64,000 nt of DNA from Ampullaceana balthica (Eukaryota; Mollusca; Gastropoda; Lymnaeidae). Of the stretch, positions 1 through 11,800 are shown in pieces. The position numbers and the translations under genes are program-made. The stretch spans positions 25,001 through 89,000 of the forward strand of contig CALYLW010000209.1 in assembly GCA_944989445.1 (NCBI GenBank). The letters are read 5' to 3'. A model generated the notes under the pieces. The model worked only from the letters and a program-made list of their open reading frames with translations. It did not search any database and was not told where the DNA came from. The stretch's first letter is position 1, and each line of letters starts with the position of its first letter.

Positions 1-970
1 ACACACACACATGGACACACACACGCTCACATAGACACACACAAACGCCCACACACGCAAACATGGTCCCACACACACGCAAACATGGACACACACAAAC
101 ACGCACACACAATCACATGGACATACACACATTCACATAAATACACACACGCACGCACAGATAGACACACATGCACATGTACACACACATGCACACATGG
201 ACACACACACGCACACATGGACACACACACGTGCAGACATGGACAGACAGACATAGACACACACACGCACACATGGACACACACACGTGCAGACATGGAC
301 AGACATACATAGACACACGCACACATGGACACACACACATAGACACACACACGCAGACATGGGGGACACACGCAGACATTGACACACACACACGCGCACA
401 CACAGACACACACGCACAGACACACACAAGTGCAAACATGGACACACACACATAGACACACACTTTGACACACACACGCGCACAAATAGACTCACACACG
501 CGCACACATAGACACACGCACTAATAGACACCCACAAACACACACACAAAAACATGGAGACACACACACGCACATATGGACACATACACGCACACACATA
601 TGGACAAACACACACACATGGACACACACGCACTCATAGACACACACACGCAAACATGGAAAACATACGCGCACATGGACAGACACGCATACATGGACAC
701 ACATACACGCACACGTGGACACACGCACACACACACAAACACACACGCACGCATGGAAACATACGCACATATGGACACACACACGCACACATGGACACAC
801 ACACGCTTACATGGACACACACACGCACTCATGGAAACACACACGCACACAGGGACACACACGCACACGTGGACACACACACATATGGACACACACACAC
901 ATGGACACACACACACGCACACATGGTCACACACACACATAGACACATACGCACACATAGACTTCGGGTC
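1..970. repeat. CA-rich microsatellite with ATGG interruptions
   Basis: An almost continuous run of ACACAC broken at irregular intervals by ATGG, ATAG, CGCA or GTGC. It gives long open frames rich in Thr/His (plus strand) or Cys/Val (minus strand), as any stop-free dinucleotide repeat does. The repeat runs off the left edge of the window. Confidence 0.95.
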
Positions 971-999
971 ACGTGGGGATTTTTTTAAACAATTCAGAA

Positions 1000-2995
1000 T
1001 ATTGCAGACTCTAACATGACAAGAGTCGTCTGGTGGTAACAAAAGAATAGAATGTTAAACGTACCACTTTGAGAACCGTTCACCGCAGTGCACTTATATC
1101 TGGTGCACAGAGACACGTATTCGTCACGTGCACCGTTCTTAAATTACATACACATCTAGGTCACTAGGTTACTACACTTTCTTCCAGAATATTATTTGCA
1201 AGAAAAGTTCACCTTTGACCTGAGAGAGAGAACAGAAGTTACGTCATAATTTAACGATCACAATCTGTAACATTCTTCATTCACAATCTGTTTCTCTGTT
1301 GACTTCATCCACACTCAGACCGGATTTACTTGTTACAAGTCTGTGTTCCTTTGTTAACCTCATCGTTTTTGTGGCGCTTCCTAGGACGCTGTTGGTTTTC
1401 ATTTATCCGATTGTTTTGTCATTGACTAAAGTCAAAGGTGTCATTTAGACATGTACATGCTTGTCTTAGTGTCGTTTTTTGGATGATCCGTGACCGAGTG
1501 GCTTCGTTTTTTCAGGGCTTGTCCTTTCTATTTTAAAAATCTATTAATAGAACCTATATATCACTCGGTCACTTCCGGAGGTACCGAAGGGACAACTAGT
1601 TAATATTTGTTCATTACTATTACAGCGAATAGGCTCACTGAACTTGACTAAAACGTGTTCTAAACTTTAATTTTATAGAATTTTAAATAAAAATATTAGG
1701 TTATATTATGTTTTATCTCATATTATGAGAAATAGAACGTTTTTGCGATTATGAATCAAATAAATGTATCAGTGACTCTACCCTTGAGTGAACAAAATGT
1801 GGGTGAGACTGTAATCAGGCTTATAGATTATTAAATAGATAACATGAAAACATGGTATGAATGAGCATGACAGGACGTAAAACAACAGCGCGTTTCGGCA
1901 GAGAGCCTTCCTCAACGAACAAATAGTACACAAATAAAACGAGTGTAAAAAAATAATAAATAAAATGCCTAAAAAAACTATGACCGAATGGTTTATGACG
2001 TTTTCCGGTTTAAGAAATGACAAGCCCCATTTGAATACATAATTGGAAATTGGAGTTTGCTGTCATCTATTGAGAAAATATAGGAGCGAGGTTTGTTTAA
2101 ACAGAATGGCTAACAAGAATATATCGGCTTAACGGCTTCTTCGGGAGATAAAGCAAAACAAGAAACAGATGAATCAAAATAAAAATTAATAAAAATTTAA
2201 AAAAGGAGACAAAAAGTTTTATTCAATCACAACATACAGTCAATTTTGGATAACCAAAAAAGAAAATAATAAAAGTATAAAAAATAATTTTAAAAAATAA
2301 TAATAAAAATACACAATCCAAGTCATCTTATCTATGTAAACATACGAGTATTCATTAGGGAAATAAATTAAAAGGCATCCACTTCAATTAGTTAGTAAAC
2401 ACAAACACTGTATTTAATTAGGTCAAACAACTTGGGTCACGGCGGCCACATTGTAAACGTCTGCTAAAGTTATGTGTTAAATATGGCTTTAAGTACCGGT
2501 AACACGTTTTGATACATTGATCATTTTGCAAACTTTTATTCTGCGTGCCATGTGAACACAGCTCTGCCGCCACACATGATCCATACAGAATTATTCTCTC
2601 AGAATTCCGCACTCTCTGAATGAGTGGAACGTCCCTTCTGTCATGGCCGACCTTGCCTTATCTGGCACTTTTGAAATTTAAAAACAACAATAGGTTGAAT
2701 GCCTGCGTTGTGGTCCGGCAGTAATATGTTTAACAGTTTTTTGTTGTTTTGTTGTTTTAAACTTGCCAAATATTGTGAGAAAAAGAACTTGGCTCCGCGT
2801 CACACAATTCTAAACACAGGCAAAAGCCTCCGATATTTAGAAGAGACCCCCAATGGTGCTAAATCGTCTTCAATTAAAAAAAAAGAAGAATTTTATTATA
2901 ACTGTTAATGACTTGATTGCTTTGTAAAGATGCATTTAACCAAAACTGGTACATATATATACTACGTGACTGCCGAACACAAGAGAACACCGCAA
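1000..2995. other. Unassigned AT-rich sequence
   Basis: I see no gene, transposon end or tandem array. Open frames are under 85 codons, lack family-like sequence and are not supported by splice sites. The sequence is AT-rich, with A-rich runs near 2190-2310. Confidence 0.5.
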
Positions 2996-2999
2996 GGGA

Positions 3000-4958
3000 A
3001 ATAAAACAAACCCGTAAAAACAAAGTTTTTTACTATAAATCCCTTATATTTGAGTCATAATTAAAAGTATTGATTATGTTTCAACGCCACAAATATTTAC
3101 GGACTGACACCGAGTGATGTCCCCTGTCTTTTAACGGGGGATGGGTCGTGAGGGGGTGTTGGCACGACGGTCGACGTCTAAGCGTCAACTCAAACTCACG
3201 TGGAAAAAAACAATAACAAACCGTGAATTTGAATTACATACCTCATTTAAGGATAAACTAAAAATGCATTAATTTAATTGCGGTACGATCGATCGATCTG
3301 AAATTTTAATACGATGCATTGTTAGGTCAGACGGGTCAATGTGTCAAATTTCAGCTCGATCGAATCACGGAAAGTGGGTCATTTTCGACTTTTGTTTTTC
3401 CGCCCGCCCATGAGATGATGAGATGACGACAGACAGAGACGGCCGCGAAGTTAATATAAGGGATTTAAAAAACAAACCCGTGTAAACAAAGTTTTTGACT
3501 ATAAATCCCTTATATATGAGACATAACTTACAGTATTGATTATTTTCAAACATTTACAGACTGAATCTGTCTTAACTCAAGTTTGCTTCATAACCCTAGG
3601 GGGGAGGGGTGGGTGGGAGGGGGAGAGGGGAAAAGTCTGGTCACCGATTCGCTTGACCGAGCTCAGGGTGACACGTAAAATGTAAACAAAAGCACCCCGT
3701 CGCTTCAATGGGTCGCCTCAATGCGTCAACTCAAACTTTCACGTGGGGAAAAAAACAATAACAAACCGTGAATTTGAATTACATACCTCATATAAGGATA
3801 AACTAAAAATGCATTAATTTAATTACGGTACGTTCGATCGATCTGAAATTTTGATAGGATGCATTGTTAGGTCAGACGGGTCAGTGTGCCCAATTTCAGC
3901 TCGATCGGATCACAGAAAAGTGGGTCATTTTCGACTTTTGTTTTTCCGCCCGCCCATGAGATGATGAGATGACGACAGACAGAGACGGCCGCGAAGTTAA
4001 TATAAGGGATTTAATAAAACAAACCCGTAAAAACAAAGTTTTTGACTTTGCTTCATAACCCTGGGGGGGGGGAAGGGGTAGAGGGGAAAAGTCTGGTCAC
4101 CGATTCGCTTGACCGAGCTCAGCGTGACACGTAAAATGTAAACAAAAGCGCCCCGTTGCTTCGACGGGTCGCCTCAACGCGTCTACTCAAACTTTCACGT
4201 GGAAAAAAAACAATAACAAACCGTGAATTTGAATTACATACGTTATATAAGGAGAAACTAAAAATGCATTAATTTAATTACGGTACAATCGATCGATCTG
4301 AAATTTTATTACGATGCATTGTTAGGTGAGACGGGTCCGTGTGCCAAATTTCAGCTCGATCGGATCACGGGAAGTGGGTCATTTTTTACTTTTGTTTTTC
4401 CGCCCGTCAATGAGATGACGACAGACAGACAGAGAGAGAGACAGAGAGACAGAGACGGCGGTGAAGTTAATATAAGGGATTTAATAAAAACAAACCCGTA
4501 AAAACAAAGTTTTTGACTATAAATCCCTTATATATGAGACAGAATTAAAAGTATTGATAATGTTCCAACTCTACAAAAATTTACAGACGGACACAGAGTG
4601 ATGTCCCTTGTCTTTAATAACGGGGGGGGGTGGGGGTGGGATGTGAGGGGGTGTCGGCACGACGGTCGGCGTCAACTCAAAATCTCACGTGGAAGTGGAA
4701 TAAAAAAAACAATAACAAACAGTGAATTTGAATTACATACCTCATATAAGGATAAACTAAAAATGCATTAATTTAATTACGGTACGATCGATCGATCTGA
4801 AATATTGATACGATGCATTGTTAGGTTAGTCGGGTCCGTGTGCCAAATTTCAGCTCGATCGGATCACTGGAAGTGGGTCATTTTCGACTTTTCTTTTTCC
4901 GCCCGCCCAGCCCATGAGATGATGAGACGGCCGCGAAGTTAATATAAGGGATTTAAAA
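3000..4958 (+). repeat. Four tandem copies of a ~500 bp repeat with short inverted ends
   Basis: Units lie at about 3000-3466, 3467-4010, 4012-4482 and 4484-4958. Each begins near AACAAACCCGTAAAAACAAA, followed by TATAAATCCCTTATAT, and ends GTTAATATAAGGGATTTA, so the ends are inverted copies of TAAATCCCTTATAT. Inside are a G-rich stretch, a GATCGATCGATC core, and a (CAGA)n-like run before the right end. The third copy lacks part of its left half. The same family occurs in reverse orientation at 9925-10490 and 46640-49365. It could be a MITE that amplified in tandem or a satellite; no coding capacity is visible. Confidence 0.85.
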
Positions 4959-5530
4959 AGCCTTTGAACCTGCCTGCTTATTCGTTACGCTCTAGCGAGG
5001 CTCTATGTAAACCACGTTTACGTATTCTTCAGTGGTTTCGGCCACTCTACTTGAGTTGAATTCTTATCGCTTCAACTGTATCTTATCTCTCTTTCGCTTT
5101 GTTGACCTACCTGATAGGTACACAAAACAATAACCTTTCTGATTCGATTGAAAGTTTGAATTTTTTGTTGTTTATACTTTGATATTAAGAATTTTATTTA
5201 CGTCTAACTGACTGGTCTTTGTAAACAACAGTTTTATTTCTACTTTAGGCAACCATCTGTGACCTTCTAATTTAGCCAACAATTTAACTGCACTGCAAGG
5301 TCTAGGGCCAATTAAAGCAGTCACAAGCAACCTTAGTAAAGGATAACATTAAGGTCAGTTACCAGTTTAATAACATTAAGGTCAGTTACCAGTTTAAGAT
5401 TTAATTTCTCATTAAAGGAACAAATTGCTCCACTTGCCCTATTAGGGACAAAACTAGTTGATTATCACTTAGTGAAAATTATAAAATATCTTAATTTCTG
5501 ACGTGCAAACTGAAAGAAAGTTTTCGTTTA
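4959..5530. other. Unassigned spacer upstream of the 31 bp array
   Basis: No gene seen. A 27 bp direct duplication (AACATTAAGGTCAGTTACC core) lies at about 5346-5398. The stretch could include distal regulatory sequence of the GMC gene, but nothing specific supports that. Confidence 0.4.
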
Positions 5531-5532
5531 GA

Positions 5533-8500
5533 ACAAAGAGCAGTGCAGTTTACATATATAAGAACAAAGAGCAGTGCAGTTTACATATATAAGAACAAAG
5601 AGTGGTGCAGTTTACATATATAAGAACAACTAGTAGTGCAGTTTACATATATAAGAACAAAGAGCAGTGCAGTTTACATATATAAGAACAAAGAGTAGTG
5701 CAGTTTACATATATAAGAACAAAGAGTGGTGCAGTTTACATATATAAGAACAACTAGTAGTGCAGTTTACATATATAAGAACAACTAGTAGTGCAGTTTA
5801 CATATATAAGAACAAAGAGTAGTGCAGTTTACATATATAAGAACAAAGAGTAGTGCAGTTTACATATATAAGAACAACTAGTAGTGTAGTTTACATATAT
5901 AAGAACAAAGGGTGGTGCAGTTTACATATATAAGAACAAAGAGCAGTGCAGTTTACATATATAAGAACAAAGAGTAGTGCAGTTTACATATATAAGAACA
6001 ACGAGTAGTGCAGTTTACATATATCAGAACAAAGAGTGGTGCAGTTTACATATATCAGAACAAAGAGTAGTGCAGTTTACATATATAAGAACAAAGAGTA
6101 GTGCAGTTTACATATATAAGAACAAAGAGTAGTGCAGTTTACATATATAAGAACAAAGAGTGGTGCAGTTTAAATATATCAGAACAAAGAGTGGTGCAGT
6201 TTACATATATCAGAACAAAGAGTAGTGCAGTTTACATATATAAGAACAAAGAGTGGTGCAGTTTACATATATCAGAACAAAGAGTAGTGCAGTTTACATA
6301 TATAAGAACAAAGAAAGGTGCAGTTTACATATATCAAAACAAAGAGTAGTGCAGTTTACATATATAAGAACAACGAGTAGTGCAGTTTACATATATAAGA
6401 ACAAAGAGTGGTGCAGTTTACATATATCAGAACAAAGAGTAGTGCAGTTTACATATATAAGAACAAAGAGTAGTGCAGTTTACATATATAAGAACAAAGA
6501 GTAGTGCAGTTTACATATATAAGAACAAAGAGTGGTGCAGTTTACATATATCAGAACAAAGAGTGGTGCAGTTTACATATATCAGAACAAAGAGTAGTGC
6601 AGTTTACATATATAAGAAAAAAGAGTAGTGCAGTTTACATATATAAGAACAAAGAGTAGTGCAGTTTACATATATAAGAACAAAGATTGGTGCAGTTTAC
6701 ATATATCAGAACAAAGAGTGGTGCAGTTTACATATATCAGAACAAAGAGTAGTGCAGTTTACATATATAAGAATAAAGAGTGGTGCAGTTTACATATATC
6801 AGAACAAAGACTAGTGCAGTTTACATATATAAGAACAAAGAGTGGTGCAGTTTACATATATCAGAACAAAGAGTAGTGCAGTTTACATATATAAGAACAA
6901 CGAGTAGTGCAGTTTACATATATAAGAACAAAGAGTGGTGCAGTTTACATATATCAGAACAAAGAGTAGTGCAGTTTACATATATAAGAACAAAGAGTAG
7001 TGCAGTTTACATATATAAGAACAAAGAGTAGTGCAGTTTACATATATAAGAACAAAGAGTGGTGCAGTTTACATATATCAGAACAAAGAGTGGTGCAGTT
7101 TACATATATCAGAACAAAGAGTAGTGCAGTTTACATATATAAGGACAAAGAGTGGTGCAGTTTACATATATCAGAACAAAGAGTAGTGCAGTTTACATAT
7201 ATAAGAACAAAGAGTGGTGCAGTTTACATATATCAGAACAAAGAGTAGTGCAGTTTACATATATAAGAACAAAGAGTGGTGCAGTTTACATATATAAGAA
7301 CAAGTAGTAGTGCAGTTTACATATATAAGAACAACTAGTAGTGCAGTTTACATATATAAGAACTACTAGTAGTGCAGTTTACATATATAAGAACAACTAG
7401 TAGTGCAGTTTACATATATAAGAACAAAGAGTGGTGCAGTTTACATATATAAGAACAACTAGTAGTGCAGTTTACATATATAAGAACAAAGAGTAGTGCA
7501 GTTTACATATATAAGAACAAAGAGTAGTGCAGTTTACATATATAAGAACAACTAGTAGTGCAGTTTACATATATAAGAACAAGTAGTAGTGCAGTTTACA
7601 TATATAAGAACAAAGAGTGGTGCAGTTTACATATATAAGAACAACTAGTAGTGCAGTTTACATATATAAGAACAACTAGTAGTGCAGTTTACATATATAA
7701 GAACAAAGAGTGGTGCAGTTTACATATATAAGAACAACTAGTAGTGCAGTTTACATATATAAGAACAAAGAGTAGTGCAGTTTACATATATAAGAACAAA
7801 GAGTAGTGCAGTTTACATATATAAGAACAAGTAGTGGTGCAGTTTACATATATAAGAACAAGTAGTAGTGCAGTTTACATATATAAGAACAAAGAGTGGT
7901 GCAGTTTACATATATAAGAACAACTAGTAGTGCAGTTTACATATATAAGAACAAAGAGTAGTGCAGTTTACATATATAAGAACAAAGAGTAGTGCAGTTT
8001 ACATATATAAGAACAACTAGTAGTGCAGTTTACATATATAAGAACAAGTAGTAGTGCAGTTTACATATATAAGAACAAAGAGTGGTGCAGTTTACATATA
8101 TAAGAACAACTAGTAGTGCAGTTTACATATATAAGAACAACTAGTAGTGCAGTTTACATATATAAGAACAAAGAGTGGTGCAGTTTACATATATAAGAAC
8201 AACTAGTAGTGCAGTTTACATATATAAGAACAAAGAGTAGTGCAGTTTACATATATAAGAACAAAGAGTAGTGCAGTTTACATATATAAGAACAAGTAGT
8301 GGTGCAGTTTACATATATAAGAACAAGTAGTGGTGCAGTTTACATATATAAGAACAAGTAGTAGTGCAGTTTACATATATAAGAACAAAGAGTAGTGCAG
8401 TTTACATATATAAAAACAACTAGTAGTGCAGTTTACATATATAAGAACAAAGAGTGGTGCAGTTTACATATATAAGAACAAAGGGTGGTGCAGTTTACAT

Positions 8501-8668
8501 ATATAAGAACAAAGAGTGGTGCAGTTTACATATATAAGAACAACTAGTAGTGCAGTTTACATATATATGAACAAAGTGTGGTGCAGTTTACATATATAAG
8601 AACAACTAGTAGTGCAGTTTACATATATAAGAACAAAGTGTTGTTGCAGTTTACATATATGAAATTAA
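5533..8668 (+). repeat. 31 bp minisatellite, about 100 copies, TATA-like core
   Basis: The unit contains GTGCAGTTTACATATATAAG followed by AACAA and a variable pentamer-heptamer (AGAGTAG, AGAGTGG, CTAGTAG, GTAGTAG). Middle copies (6020-7250) often carry TATATCAG in place of TATATAAG, and groups of variants recur, indicating higher-order duplication. Because 31 is 1 mod 3, all frames rotate and give spurious 82-83 aa open frames. The array ends 58 bp before the ATG of the GMC oxidoreductase gene, so its last TATATAAG motifs sit at a promoter-like distance. Confidence 0.95.
8621..8660 (+). promoter_or_regulatory. Possible core promoter in the last repeat units
   Basis: The last units carry CATATATAAG (about 8617-8626), a TATA-box-like sequence 100 bp before the start codon, with no other TATA-like element between the array and the ATG at 8727. 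This is an inference from position and sequence only; an upstream non-coding exon would refute it. Confidence 0.25.
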
Positions 8669-8726
8669 GAAAGACTCAAAGCATTAAACGTTTTTATAAT
8701 TGCTCTGATAACAGTCGAGATCTGCA

Positions 8727-8859
8727 ATGTCGTCAACAAAAACTTTTCTATCGCTGGCTGTGGTGGCCATTTTAATTAAAGTGTACATTGACCGGAACTC
8801 ACAATCAAATGGATTACCCACAATTCAACGCTTCAACGAGTCATACGACTATATAGTCG
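8727..8859 (+). CDS. GMC oxidoreductase exon 1
   Basis: Encodes residues 1-44: a hydrophobic segment ([11 protein letters not shown]) and the start of the FAD-binding beta strand (YDYIV). The ATG at 8727 is the only in-frame start before the Rossmann motif. It ends in phase 1 at a strong donor (TCG|GTAAGT). Confidence 0.88.
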
Positions 8860-11800
8860 GTAAGTAATCGATTTGTTTTAAGATTGATATCACATTCAAT
8901 TAATGATATATAAAATAATACAAGAAAGATTAATTTAATAAAAATGAAACAATAATCTATCTCTGCTATAAGGTCTTGTAGTCTGTAACTAAACACGTCA
9001 TTGGCGTTATCTACTCAAAGTCTTTACATCTCTAACACCCCTTAGGGGCCGTCCATAAAGTACGTCACACTATTTTTTGACCATTTTTAACTCGCCCCCC
9101 CCCTTCCCACCTGTCACAAACTGTCACAAATCTTTAAGTACGTCACACTTACGAAAAAAAATTATTAATTTTTTTATTACGAAATAATTAAAATTTAATA
9201 TAAAACGCCGTGACATCACAGATGACCGGACCCTCCTCCCCTGTCACAAACTGTCACACTTTCTTACACCCCACCTCTGGAGCGAGACGTACTTTATGGA
9301 CGGCCTCTTAACGGTGAAAGTGGGCTGATTTATTAAAAAATCGTCGATACCTCCATTATCTACGAAACTTTAAAAGAATAAAAAAAATCTTGCAATTCAC
9401 TCAGACAATTGTAAGAATTACATTTTAAACACGTGCATTTCTTTGACTATACCACTTAACATCTCTAGGATTGTTTCTTCTAACGTAAAGAAATTCTGAA
9501 ATTTTAACCATCGTATTCCTTAAAATTAGCACACAAAAAAAGAGTTAATTCATTGTTAGTAAAATAAAAATGATTTTGTTTTATTCCAGTTTAGTGGTAT
9601 CAAATTCAATGTTTCATGTCTTTTCTGCTGCAGTCGGGGCAGGATCTGCTGGCTGTGTTGTTGCCAACCGTCTGTCGGAGGATGCTGACGTCACAGTACT
9701 CTTGATAGAAGCCGGCGAAGATGATTGGAGCAATCGGAATATTTCTATCCCAGGGCTGGCTGCTGCCACCTGGCGGACTGACATCGACTGGTCGTACTCG
9801 ACTGAGAAACAAAATGGGACGTTGTCGGGGTTTCAAGGCGAGGTAAATATCTGGTGTAGGAAGTTTGGGGTGGGGGAGGTGAGGGTGCAAAGGAGGTGGT
9901 CCGGCCAGGGATCCGCATTTTTAAATCCCCTATATTAACTTCGCGGCCGTCTCTGTCGTCATCTCTCTCTCTCTGTCTGTCTTGGGCGGGCGGAAAAACA
10001 AAAGTAAAAATTGACCCACTTACCGTGATCCGATCGAGCTCAAATTTGGCACACGGACCCGTCTGACCTAACAATGCATCGTTTCAAAATTTCAGATCGA
10101 TCGAACGTACGGTAATTAAATTAATGCATTTTTAGTTTATCCTTATATGAGGTATGTAATTCAAATTCACTGTTTGTTATTGTTTTTTTCCCACGTGAGA
10201 GTTTGAGTTGACGCGTTGACGCGACCCATCGAAGTACCGGCGTGCTTTTTTTACATTTTACGTGTCACGCTGAGCTCGGTCAAGCGATCGGTGACCAGAC
10301 TTTTCCCATCTCCCCCCCCCCGCCACCCACCGCCCCCCCCCCGGGTTGTGAAGCAAAGTTGAGTTAAGACAGATTCAGTCTGTAAATGTTTGTCGCGTTT
10401 GAAAATAATCAATACTGTTAGTTATGTCTCATATATAAGGGATTTATAGTCAAAAACTTTGTTTTTACGGGTTTGTTTTATTAATTTTATTTGAAGGGAT
10501 GGCTTCGTCGGTCAGCTGGCATTGATTAAGTTTTGGGATTTCTGATCTAATTTTATAACAAATCTGACCTCTAAAACAAAAAAGCTAACTTAAACGTTGC
10601 TCCGCGAATTCCCTCGTCAGTAGCACATGGAAATGCAACGGCCAATTCCTTAGTCCGAGTTAACATTAGTAGTGGTCACTAATGTCCATCTCACTGACCC
10701 AGGTATCCTACTGGCCAAGAGGTAAGGTCCTGGGGGGCACCAGTAGCATCAATGGCATGCAGTTTGTCCGGGGCTCCAAGCACGACTACAACAGGTGGGC
10801 CCAGTACACGGGGGCCCAGGACTGGAACTATGAACATGTGCTGCCATATTTCAAGAAGATGGAGGACATGCAGATCCCTGAATTAAGGACTTCAGGTAAG
10901 AAGATAGAGGACATACAGATACCTGAACTAAGGACTTCAGGTAAGAAGATAGAGGACATACAGATACCTGAACTAAGGACTTCAGGTAAGAAGATAGAGG
11001 AGATGCAGATACCTGAACTAAGGACTTCAGGTAAGAAGATAGAGGACATGCAGATACCTGAACTAAGGACTTCAGGTAATGGGTGGCAAGTTGATCGTAT
11101 ATTTAATTTGTTTTTGTCGTTTGGCAGAATTTCTGATATTTAAAACTATTTTACTCTCGAGAAAATTAACAACAAAAAATTATGAGTTAATTAAATTTAA
11201 TATTAATATAAATAATTACCACAATAACACATTTTTTCGTGGTTTAACCTAAATTATTTCATAAGAATTCCTAAAATCAAATCCAACTGTTCTCTCCGGA
11301 TTACCAGCTGTTTTGTCTACTGTCCAGATTACCAACTGTTCTGTCTACTGTCCAGATTACCAACTGTTTTGTCTACTGTCCAGATTACCAACTGTTCTGT
11401 CTACTGTCCAGATTACCAACTGTTCTGTCTACTGTCCAGATTACCAACTGTTCTGTCTACTGTCCAGATTACCAACTGTTCTGTCTACTGTCCAGATTAC
11501 CAACTGTTCTGTCTACTGTCCAGATTACCATCTGTTTTGTCTACTGTCCAGATTACCAACTGTTCTGTCTACTGTCCAGATTACCAACTGTTCTGTCTAC
11601 TGTCCAGATTACCATCTGTTTTGTCTACTGTCCAGATTACCAACTGTTCTGTCTACTGTCCAGATTACCAACTGTTCTGTCTACTGTCCAGATTACCATC
11701 TGTTTTGTCTACTGTCCAGATTACCAACTGTTCTGTCTACTGTCCAGATTACCAACTGTTCTGTCCACTGTCCAGATGACCACGGTCAGGAGGGCCCACT

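Noticed and set aside
27..1042. Cys/Val-rich or Thr/His-rich proteins of 100-170 aa
   Set aside because: Artefacts of the CA/GT microsatellite.
5533..8668. CRISPR-like array, or 82-83 aa repeat proteins
   Set aside because: The units are direct 31-mers with no unique spacers, the genome is eukaryotic, and 31 is not a multiple of 3, so frames rotate among units.
9606..10074. Minus-strand frames over exon 2 and intron 2
   Set aside because: Shadows of exon 2 and of the ~500 bp repeat.
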